A stretch of 54,088 nucleotides of DNA. It comes from an uncultured Chloroflexales bacterium. Its GTDB lineage: Bacteria > Chloroflexota > Chloroflexia > Chloroflexales > Chloroflexaceae. Below the pieces are notes generated by a model. The model searched no databases. It was not told where the DNA came from and was given only the letters and a program-made list of their open reading frames with translations. Numbering within the stretch: position 1 is the first letter of the stretch; each line of letters opens with the position of its first letter. A program made the position numbers and the translations under genes. The stretch is from positions 1-54,088 of the forward strand of contig CALCJV010000084.1 in NCBI GenBank assembly GCA_937967405.1, given 5' to 3'. Shown here piece by piece: positions 45,366 to 52,448 of this stretch.

Positions 45366-46025
45366 CTATATCAGCGAGCGGATTACGCCAACGACGCGCC
45401 CTTGAATAACCACATTGTCGGCCGGCACATAGATCGGCGACATGGTTTGGTTGGCCGGCTGGAGCCGCACCCGCTCACCCTCGTGGTAAAACTTCTTCAG
45501 CGTCACGGCGTTGTCATCAAGCAGGCGGGCCGCTACCATTTGGCCATTCTCGGCGGTATTTTGGAAGCGCAAGAGCACAATATCGCCGTCGTCAATTAAG
45601 GCATCAATCATAGACTGCCCGCGCACCTTCAGGGCGTACACATCGCCAAGCCGACTCACGTCAGCGAGGTCAGGCGGCACAGTCACTTTGTCGGCCGAGC
45701 TTGGGTCTACTTCCTCAGGCTCCGGCAAGGGCCCACCAGCGGTGATTGTACCCAGTAGCGGCACGCGGAAGAGATCAATCCCGCCGTTGCCGTTGCGATT
45801 GCGCTTAGGGCGAATGCCGCGTGAGATTTTGTCCTCGCGCTCAATCCAGCCTTTGGCGGTCAAGATTCTCAGATTGTAGGCCACCACTGATGTCGAAGAG
45901 ATGTTGAGCGCATTCTGAATGTCGCGGATCGAGGGCGAATACCCATACTGCGAGACAAAGTTCTCAATGTAATGGAAGATGTCCGTCTGCCGCGCAGAAA
46001 TGGTATCCGGTGAGGATCGGCGCAT
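45366..46025 (-). CDS. lexA: LexA repressor
   Basis: Represses SOS genes until RecA filaments trigger self-cleavage. 219 residues: an N-terminal winged helix-turn-helix (SPSIRDIQNALNISSTSVVAYNL), the Ala96-Gly97 cleavage site in TITAGGPL, and the S24 catalytic pair Ser138 (RGQSMID) and Lys177 (VTLKKFY). The ATG at 46025 gives the standard N-terminus; a longer frame to 46148 overlaps the promoter leader and is not used. A consensus promoter lies at 46164-46193, with a GTGCTAG direct repeat just after the likely transcription start that may be its operator. Confidence 0.95.
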   Translation of the reverse strand: MRRSSPDTISARQTDIFHYIENFVSQYGYSPSIRDIQNALNISSTSVVAYNLRILTAKGWIEREDKISRGIRPKRNRNGNGGIDLFRVPLLGTITAGGPLPEPEEVDPSSADKVTVPPDLADVSRLGDVYALKVRGQSMIDALIDDGDIVLLRFQNTAENGQMVAARLLDDNAVTLKKFYHEGERVRLQPANQTMSPIYVPADNVVIQGRVVGVIRSLI

Positions 46026-46131
46026 AGTTCTTACCCTTTCACTAAAGCTTATGCCGTATGGCCTGCGGTAGCACACGGCAACCCTACGCAATAGCCTCCC
46101 GCACGCAGGTGGGAGGTCGAAAACTCCAGCC

Positions 46132-46148
46132 CTAGCACACGCTAGCAC
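46132..46148 (-). promoter_or_regulatory. candidate LexA operator: GTGCTAG direct repeat, 10-base period
   Basis: On the minus strand GTGCTAG occurs at 46142-46148 and 46132-46138, about 9-25 bases after the predicted lexA transcription start. A further copy in opposite orientation lies at 46328-46334. Direct-repeat LexA boxes are known in alphaproteobacteria; the link here is inference. Confidence 0.4.
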
Positions 46149-46163
46149 TCATGTATTATGGCA

Positions 46164-46193
46164 ATTATACCCGCCAAACACTTGTGCTGTCAA
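46164..46193 (-). promoter_or_regulatory. consensus promoter of lexA
   Basis: Minus strand TTGACA (46188-46193), 18 bases, TATAAT (46164-46169). The leader to the ATG at 46025 is about 130 bases. Confidence 0.75.
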
Positions 46194-46285
46194 GCCCCAA
46201 ATTGCGCTAATTTGGGACGAATTTTGGAGCAATTGGGCTGATCCAGTCGAGGCACGTTCAGATGTGGCCAGCACCCAATGACAAA

Positions 46286-46313
46286 AGGGGCAGATCTGTT
46301 TTGATCTACCCCT
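46286..46313 (-). terminator. intrinsic terminator of the DtxR-type regulator gene
   Basis: 11-base arms with one mismatch (AGGGGcAGATC / GATCTaCCCCT), 6-base loop, followed on the minus strand by TTTTGTC. It lies 35 bases after the stop. Confidence 0.7.
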
Positions 46314-46347
46314 AGTATACCATATTCGTGCTAGCGTGTCGCCGGGC

Positions 46348-47082
46348 TTAGAGCTTGAAGGAGATCGCGGCTTCTTCGCCCAGCAGCACACTGGCCACTT
46401 CGGGCGATACAGTGATGTCGTGATTGCAGCGGCGCAGGGTGATGCCGTAGGTTGACGAGGCATCCACAATAAACAACTGCTTGCCCGGCAGCAGCTCGTT
46501 GCTTTCAAGATACTGGAGCAGATCCGTGTTTTCTTCCGCTTCTTCCAGCACGCGCCGGATCGTAAACTGTTTGCCCGGCTGCACATGCAGCAGCGCGGTC
46601 AGGGCGGGCTGCGCTACAGCTGCGCCCGGAATCGGGTTGCCATGCGGACAGGTGCTGGCATTGCCCACCAGTGCAAGGATATAGCCTTCCATCGTGGCCG
46701 AGAGAGCCGGCTCAAGGCGCACGGCTTCTTCATGAACGAGGTGCCACGGCAGCTCAAGCACATTGAGCAGGAAACATTCGAGCAAGCAATGGCGGCGCAC
46801 CACCTCTTCGGCCAATGCGATACCTGCGCTCGTCAGGGCAATCTCGCCGCGCTCGCGCCGCTCGATGTAGCGTTTCTGCTCAAGCTGGCCAACGGCGTGG
46901 GTCACGGTGGGCGGCTGCACCCCCATCCATCGCGCTAGTTCGGCGGCAATCACGGGCGTATCACGCATTGCCAGATAGTAGATCACTTCTAGATATTCAC
47001 GCTCTTTTTGGGTCGGCCCACTGCTGCGCGGTGTATGGCGGCGGCGGGGGTTATCTCGTTTTACGGCAATGCTTGTGGTCAT
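46348..47082 (-). CDS. DtxR/MntR-family metal-dependent regulator with altered primary metal site
   Basis: 244 residues. A winged helix (about 24-90, TVTHAVGQLEQKRYIERRE), a dimerisation and metal domain, and a C-terminal FeoA/SH3-like domain (about 165-244, ending VASVLLGEEAAISFKL). The ancillary metal ligands of DtxR are kept: His98, Glu102, His117. At the primary site the family motif ACRWEH is AVRLEP, so Cys becomes Val121 and His becomes Pro125; only Glu124 remains. Metal choice may therefore differ, or activation may use one site. The ATG at 47082 has AGGGAG 8 bases upstream. It probably controls iron or manganese genes. Confidence 0.85.
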   Translation of the reverse strand: MTTSIAVKRDNPRRRHTPRSSGPTQKEREYLEVIYYLAMRDTPVIAAELARWMGVQPPTVTHAVGQLEQKRYIERRERGEIALTSAGIALAEEVVRRHCLLECFLLNVLELPWHLVHEEAVRLEPALSATMEGYILALVGNASTCPHGNPIPGAAVAQPALTALLHVQPGKQFTIRRVLEEAEENTDLLQYLESNELLPGKQLFIVDASSTYGITLRRCNHDITVSPEVASVLLGEEAAISFKL

Positions 47083-47177
47083 TTGGCTGCTCCCTTCATC
47101 ACGTGGCCATGCACCCAATGCAAGTCGGCATGGTTTTTAACACAAAATAGTATTCCTGATACCAACTACCTACATCT

Positions 47178-47205
47178 ATTATAGCCCGTTTTGGCCGAAG
47201 TGCAA
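47178..47205 (-). promoter_or_regulatory. promoter of the DtxR-type regulator
   Basis: Minus strand TTGCAC (47200-47205), 16 bases, TATAAT (47178-47183). The leader is about 90 bases. Confidence 0.55.
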
Positions 47206-47320
47206 TAGCTGTAAGCCTTCATATTAGCTATGCCTAACATGCTTTGCACCCACCCTTCAGCGCGGCAACCGCCGGTGCGGCGCGTGGCGGTTCAGCCCCA
47301 TATGCTCGGCAGCGGCCCAA

Positions 47321-47349
47321 TTGACAATACAGCTACGTTAGGCTATACT
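47321..47349 (+). promoter_or_regulatory. promoter of the small membrane protein gene cluster
   Basis: TTGACA (47321-47326), 17 bases, TATACT (47344-47349), about 70 bases before the ATG at 47421. Confidence 0.75.
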
Positions 47350-47420
47350 AATAGACAGTGTTATAATCTGACGAAAAACTTGTTTTCGTAGGCTCACATA
47401 GGTTCAAGACGGAGTTTCGT

Positions 47421-47609
47421 ATGTTCAGTGCTGAATGGCAGACCCTATTGCAGTTAGGCTTGGTCATCGCAATTACATGGCTCGTGCTTGTGCCGCTGTA
47501 CTTGCGCTACCGGTTTACACCCCCACACGTTCGCCGCTATCGCCCGAAACAGCACAGGTCAGCTCACCGCACCGCGCCGACATCGCTGGCGCAGTCCACG
47601 CCTGAATAA
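47421..47609 (+). CDS. small single-helix membrane protein, 62 aa
   Basis: One hydrophobic helix (about 9-28, LLQLGLVIAITWLVLVPLYL) followed by a basic tail rich in Arg/His/Pro. CGGAG precedes the ATG and a consensus promoter lies upstream, so it is probably real. Family unknown. It heads a plus-strand run with the coiled-coil gene 14 bases downstream. Confidence 0.55.
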   Translation: MFSAEWQTLLQLGLVIAITWLVLVPLYLRYRFTPPHVRRYRPKQHRSAHRTAPTSLAQSTPE

Positions 47610-47623
47610 GGTCTCATTGGGGC

Positions 47624-47941
47624 ATGAATGAACCACCCGCTGATCTCGCCGCGCAGTTGGCTGAGCAGCAACGCCTGAATGCGTGGCTCCGCAATGAGCT
47701 GCAACGCCAACGCCAAGCCAATACTGAAATCCGCAAAGCGGTGGCTGAGCTAGCCCGCACCTTTCAAAATACACTGGCCACGATTGTTGAGGCCGGCGAG
47801 GCCGGTGATCTGGCCCAGATGCGTCAGCTAGCCCGCGAGAACCAACGCCACTGGCACGCCTATCTGCACCAGATTGCCACAAGCACCCGCCCCCGTCCAG
47901 CCACAACGGCTCCCACCGATACTCCGCATGATGAACCCTAA
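47624..47941 (+). CDS. hypothetical coiled-coil protein, 105 aa
   Basis: Soluble, helical, with a Gln/Arg/Glu-rich coiled coil at about 8-80 and a Pro/Thr-rich tail. No family recognised. Its stop overlaps the start region of the ABC ATPase gene by about 11 bases, so translation may be coupled. Confidence 0.6.
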   Translation: MNEPPADLAAQLAEQQRLNAWLRNELQRQRQANTEIRKAVAELARTFQNTLATIVEAGEAGDLAQMRQLARENQRHWHAYLHQIATSTRPRPATTAPTDTPHDEP

Positions 47942-48968
47942 TGGCATGATCCGCATGCATGCCGTCGGCAAATGCTATGACGGGCGCGTCTTCGCTGTTG
48001 ATCAGCTTACGCTCGATCTGCCGCACGGGAGCCTTGTGGCCCTGCTAGGGCCAAGCGGTTGCGGCAAAACGACCACCCTGCGCCTGCTGGCTGGGCTAGA
48101 ACGCCCCGACACGGGCACAATTTGGCTGGGCGAGCAGTGTGTGGCGGGCGAGCGCGTGTGGGTTGCGCCGGAACACCGCCGCATTGGGATGGTCTTTCAA
48201 GATTATGCCCTGTTCCCGCACCTGCGCGTGGGCGAGAATGTCGCCTATCCGATCAGCCGCCTCCCCGCGAACCAGCGTCGCCAGCGCGTGCAATCTCTGC
48301 TCGAACTAGTTGGCTTAGCGGGCTTAGCCCAACGCTACCCACACCAACTCTCCGGCGGGCAACAGCAGCGGGTGGCACTGGCGCGGGCCTTGGCGGCTGA
48401 TCCGCTGGTCGTGCTGCTCGATGAACCCTTCTCCAATCTGGATGCTGCCCTCCGCAAGAGCACGCGCAGCGAGGTGCGGCGCATCCTCAAAGCAGCCCAG
48501 ATCAGCACCTTGTTTGTCACCCACGATCAGGAAGAGGCTTTCAGCGTGGCCGATCTCGTCGTGGTGATGTTTGGCGGCAAGATTGCCCAGATCGGCACGC
48601 CCCGCCAGATTTACTTGACTCCCGCCACCCGTGAGGTGGCTGCGTTTGTTGGTGAAGCGAGCTTTCTGCCGGCCCACGCCAACGGCAACACAGCCCAAAC
48701 GGCACTCGGCACGGTGGCACTGGCGCAGCCCTTGCACGGGACAATTGAGGTGCTGGTGCGCCCCGAAGCGGTGCAGCTTGCGCCCGACCCACAGGGCCAC
48801 TGGCAGGTGGTGCAGCTTGAATTTGGCGGCGCATACCAGAGCCTTGTATTGCTGGATCGAGCTGGCACGCAGCTCCTTGTTCGCACCGATCCAGCACTGG
48901 AGCTTGCTATCGGCGACTATGTGCAAGCAACGCTTGGCGGAGTAGTGTGTGGCTGGGCGACACCATAG
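47931..48968 (+). CDS. ABC importer ATP-binding protein (FbpC/PotA-like)
   Basis: 345 residues. Walker A GPSGCGKT, Q-loop VFQDYALFPHL, signature LSGGQQQRVALARAL, Walker B VVLLDEPFSNLD and H-loop THDQEEAF are all standard. The C-terminal ~100 residues form a TOBE-like domain with TIEVLVRPEAVQL. This class energises iron(III), sulfate, thiamine or polyamine importers. No permease or binding-protein gene is adjacent, so it is an orphan ATPase here. The ATG could be 47928, 47931 or 47946; none has a clear ribosome site, fitting coupling to the upstream stop at 47941. Confidence 0.88.
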   Translation: MNPNGMIRMHAVGKCYDGRVFAVDQLTLDLPHGSLVALLGPSGCGKTTTLRLLAGLERPDTGTIWLGEQCVAGERVWVAPEHRRIGMVFQDYALFPHLRVGENVAYPISRLPANQRRQRVQSLLELVGLAGLAQRYPHQLSGGQQQRVALARALAADPLVVLLDEPFSNLDAALRKSTRSEVRRILKAAQISTLFVTHDQEEAFSVADLVVVMFGGKIAQIGTPRQIYLTPATREVAAFVGEASFLPAHANGNTAQTALGTVALAQPLHGTIEVLVRPEAVQLAPDPQGHWQVVQLEFGGAYQSLVLLDRAGTQLLVRTDPALELAIGDYVQATLGGVVCGWATP

Positions 48969-49044
48969 CGGATGTCGCCCACGTGCGGGGTGTGCTATAC
49001 TGTAGGCTGTTTGGCTATCGTCTTGGCAGATAGAGAGTACCCCT

Positions 49045-49944
49045 ATGGCCTACCTACCAACAGCACTCGCCCACGCGGTCGTCCAGCAACTCCAACAGCT
49101 CGGCGATTACTCTACACTCATAGACTGTTTGCCGGTCAGTGGCGGCTGCATCAACAATGGCTGCCAGATTCGCACCGCGCAAGCCCACTACTTCCTCAAG
49201 TGGAATGCCCACGCCCCACCAGATATGTTTGCCACCGAAGCGCGGGGCTTGCAACTGCTTGCGGCGGCGCAGTGTGTGCGTGTCCCAACCGTCCTCGCCG
49301 TCAGTGGCGGCACGGATACATCGCCGCCGTTCCTCTTGCTGGAGTGGCTTGCGCCGGAACCGCACGGACATACCGATTGGGCGCGGCTGGGTGAGCAGCT
49401 CGCCCACCTGCATCGCACCTGCACCGCCGCGCAGTTTGGCTTGGATCACGATAACTACATCGGTACAACCACGCAGATCAATACACCGCACGACGATTGG
49501 GTGGTCTTCTTCCGTGAGTGCCGCCTGCGCCCACAGATCGCCCTTGCCCAGCGCAATCGCCTGCTCAGCACCACCCAGCAGCACCAGCTTGAACGGCTCC
49601 TAACGCGGCTGCCGGATTGGCTGGGGATGATGGCTCACACGCCCGCCTTGCTGCACGGCGACCTGTGGCGCGGCAATGTGCTCGCAGGAGCGGGCGATAT
49701 TCCTGTGCTGCTCGATCCGGCGGTGTATTACGGCGAACGGGAAGCCGAGATCGCCTACACCGAATTGTTCGGGCGTTTCCCAGAGCCGTTCTATCGCGCT
49801 TATCACGCCACCTACCCGCTCGATGCGGGTTATGCCTTGCGCCGTGATCTGTACAATCTGTATCACCTGCTTAATCACCTGAACCTGTTCGGCGAGAGCT
49901 ACAGAAGCAGTATCAGTGCGGTGCTAGCGCAGGTAGTCTCGTAG
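49045..49944 (+). CDS. fructosamine/ketosamine-3-kinase family protein
   Basis: 299 residues with the aminoglycoside-phosphotransferase-like kinase fold: FLKWNAHAP (ATP-binding Lys), LLLEWLAPEP hinge, catalytic ALLHGDLWRGN, and VLLDPAVYYGEREAEIAYTELFGRF with the metal-binding Asp. These match FN3K-related proteins that phosphorylate protein-bound ketosamines and start deglycation. A TATACT lies about 45 bases upstream. It is separated by 76 bases from the ABC ATPase gene. Confidence 0.9.
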   Translation: MAYLPTALAHAVVQQLQQLGDYSTLIDCLPVSGGCINNGCQIRTAQAHYFLKWNAHAPPDMFATEARGLQLLAAAQCVRVPTVLAVSGGTDTSPPFLLLEWLAPEPHGHTDWARLGEQLAHLHRTCTAAQFGLDHDNYIGTTTQINTPHDDWVVFFRECRLRPQIALAQRNRLLSTTQQHQLERLLTRLPDWLGMMAHTPALLHGDLWRGNVLAGAGDIPVLLDPAVYYGEREAEIAYTELFGRFPEPFYRAYHATYPLDAGYALRRDLYNLYHLLNHLNLFGESYRSSISAVLAQVVS

Positions 49945-50059
49945 GTGCAGAGCGGGAGTAACGATCAGAGACTGATATGGGAGACAGGGGATAAGCGTGG
50001 TATGATTAGCAATAGGACAGATACTCTGATCCAAACATCATCACTAGGGAGGAGGGGCG

Positions 50060-52411
50060 ATGCGGGCATTACTCGTCGGGATCAACCAATATCAGAAACT
50101 ACCCTTGCGCGGCTGCATCAATGATGTGCGCCTCATGCAAGCCTTGTTACAGGAACGCTTCGGCGTAACAGAGCCACAGCTCCGGGTGCTGCTCGATGCG
50201 GATGCAACGCATCAGGCAATTCTTGAGGGGCTAACGTGGTTGGCCGAACCAGACCCCAGCGATGACCCCCATGCGCCCTTGCGCCTGTTCCACTACTCTG
50301 GGCACGGCATCCAAGTTGCCGATACGACGGGAACCGAGCCGGATGGCAAAACCGAAGCGATTGCCTGCTTTGACTATGCCACCGCCGGAAGCATCAGCGA
50401 TGACACCTTGCGCGAGTATTACAACCGCTTCGATCCAGCGATGCACCTGATCCTCATCATGGACTGTTGCCATTCGGGGGATATTCACTATGCCCCTGAA
50501 GCCGATCTCATGAACCGCTTTCTCGATCCAGATGAAGCCGAACTGGAACGGATCCGGGCGGCCCAAGCGGCGTATGATGCACGGCGCAGTGAGCATCTGG
50601 CCCAGACCGAGAGCGAACTCCGCGCACGCGGCGTAAGTGGAGCCGAACTCCGCACGGCCATCCGCGCCGCCGCAGCTGCCTACGATCAGCCGCGTGCCCG
50701 CCCCGCCGATGATGTAGCGATCCTTGTGGCGGCGGCCCGCGAAGACCAACCCGCCGCTGATGCCCGCTTTGGCGAGCAGTTTTATGGTGCAATGACTTAC
50801 CACCTCACTAAGCTGCTGCGCGAAGCACCAACGCTACCGAGCTACACCGCGCTGATACTGGAACTGCGCCAACGCCTGCTCGATGCACGCTTCTCGCAGC
50901 TGCCGCAACTAGACGGCAATCCGACGCGGCTGGAGCTACCGTTTCTGACTTGCCCAATGCCGCCCCTTGCCTCTGATGAACACGAAAGGAGTGTTGTGAT
51001 GAGTGGAGCGCATGTACCCAATGAGCCGACTGAACCCAATGAACCCGATGAGCCGACTGGGCTGGTGCTGGCGGGCGACACGGCGAGCCGTAGCCTGCCG
51101 ACGGGCGAACCAGCGAGTGGCGACGATCCCCGCGCCGAGCTGTGGGATGACAATCACGAAGACGAGTATGTAGGTGCCGTGCCCGCCGATTTTCTGGAGG
51201 GGCTGCTGCCCGCCGCTGATGCCAGCGATGAGGGCAGCACCGAACGCCAGCGCGGGCAGTTCCTCTACATTGGCAAAGGCTTGACGGCGGCTCAATTTAC
51301 GGCGTATGTGCGCGAGTACAACTTTGGCAGCCAGCCGCCGAGCTTTGTGGTGCTGCACCACACCGCCGTGCCCGATACGCGCCACGCCCGCATGCAACAC
51401 GCCTCGTGGGACTCCCGCGAGGAGGGGCTATCGGCAGAGGCGATCTATGCCAAACGTTTGGGGCAACTGACGGCAATCAAGAACTACTACCAGAACCAGC
51501 TAGGCTGGAGCGTGGGCCCCCATCTGTTCATTGACGAACGCTACATCTGGCTATTTAGCCCGATGTACTATCAAGGCATCCACGCCGCCGAAGGCAACGG
51601 CGACGGGCGTGGTACGTACTCCATCGGGATTGAGGTGATCGGTAACTACACCAACGTGCGTTGGCCTGAGCAAGTCGAACGGCTGGTCGGGCACGCGGTA
51701 GCCGTATTAAAAGAGCGGCTTGGTACGTTCGAGTTGGTGCATAAGCGCGGGCGCGGCGGCATCTCAAGCCACCGCGACTACAATAAGCCCTCGTGTCCGG
51801 GCGATGCCATTACCAACGAGTATTACCTGAGCGTGCTCCAGCGCGAGTGGAACCGCCTGCAAGCCGCCAAAAACCCGCCCGCCAATACCCCCCTAGATGG
51901 AGCGATGCCACTACTGGGGCCGCCATCGGGCACAGTGCAGCAGGTGATTGACTATGTGCAAGCCCGCCTGCCCGGTCAATCCGAGTATCGCAAGGATGTG
52001 GCGACTATCTTTGGGCTGTATTGGCAGTATGCGCCAAGTGTCGGCGTTGATCCGTTCCTCGCCGCGTGCCAGTGTGTATTCGAGACTGACGCGCTGCGTT
52101 CGCAGTGGGCCGCCCGCCCCAAACGCAACCCGGCCGGCTTGGGCGTGCGCCAAGAGGGGGGCTTATCGTTTGCGACGTGGGAGGCGGCGGTGCAAGCCCA
52201 CCTTGGGCAGCTGCTTGCGCTGGCCCTACGCGACGAAGAAGCCAGCGATGCCCAACGAGCGATGATGCAGCGCAACCCGCGCCACGCCCAGATTGGAGCC
52301 GAGCAACGCGGTACAGCCAAAATCATTGCGGGGTTGGATGGCGTATGGAACGGCACATCCGGCTACGCCGAAGCGTTGCTGGTGCGGATGCGGGCAATTC
52401 GCGGCGCATAG
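50060..52411 (+). CDS. caspase-like (C14) peptidase fused to a PGRP/amidase_2 domain and a glucosaminidase-like domain
   Basis: 783 residues with no signal peptide. Residues 1-300: p20/p10 caspase fold with the catalytic His82 in HYSGHG and Cys137 in MDCCHSG, interrupted by a helical insertion at 155-215. Residues 300-400: acidic linker with NEPTEPNEPDEP. Residues ~410-600: N-acetylmuramoyl-L-alanine amidase/PGRP fold with zinc ligands His433, His571 and Cys579 (VLHHTAV, SSHRDY, PSCPG). Residues ~645-783: a GH73-like, mostly helical domain (YAPSVGVDPFLAACQCVFETDAL, putative catalytic Glu675). GGGAGGAGGGG precedes the ATG. This architecture would release wall hydrolases from a caspase by processing. 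Its role in cell death, lysis or defence is inference. Confidence 0.85.
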   Translation: MRALLVGINQYQKLPLRGCINDVRLMQALLQERFGVTEPQLRVLLDADATHQAILEGLTWLAEPDPSDDPHAPLRLFHYSGHGIQVADTTGTEPDGKTEAIACFDYATAGSISDDTLREYYNRFDPAMHLILIMDCCHSGDIHYAPEADLMNRFLDPDEAELERIRAAQAAYDARRSEHLAQTESELRARGVSGAELRTAIRAAAAAYDQPRARPADDVAILVAAAREDQPAADARFGEQFYGAMTYHLTKLLREAPTLPSYTALILELRQRLLDARFSQLPQLDGNPTRLELPFLTCPMPPLASDEHERSVVMSGAHVPNEPTEPNEPDEPTGLVLAGDTASRSLPTGEPASGDDPRAELWDDNHEDEYVGAVPADFLEGLLPAADASDEGSTERQRGQFLYIGKGLTAAQFTAYVREYNFGSQPPSFVVLHHTAVPDTRHARMQHASWDSREEGLSAEAIYAKRLGQLTAIKNYYQNQLGWSVGPHLFIDERYIWLFSPMYYQGIHAAEGNGDGRGTYSIGIEVIGNYTNVRWPEQVERLVGHAVAVLKERLGTFELVHKRGRGGISSHRDYNKPSCPGDAITNEYYLSVLQREWNRLQAAKNPPANTPLDGAMPLLGPPSGTVQQVIDYVQARLPGQSEYRKDVATIFGLYWQYAPSVGVDPFLAACQCVFETDALRSQWAARPKRNPAGLGVRQEGGLSFATWEAAVQAHLGQLLALALRDEEASDAQRAMMQRNPRHAQIGAEQRGTAKIIAGLDGVWNGTSGYAEALLVRMRAIRGA

Positions 52412-52448
52412 CCTAGCTAGCTTAGACTGGAACAAGGAGTAGCTTCCG

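Larger units (their letters stand above)
47083..47420. other. divergent intergenic region with two opposed promoters
   Basis: 338 bases without a gene. It contains the regulator promoter (minus), a plus-strand promoter at 47321-47349 and a second TATAAT at 47362-47367. No clear DtxR-type palindrome was found, and nothing else is recognised. Confidence 0.6.
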
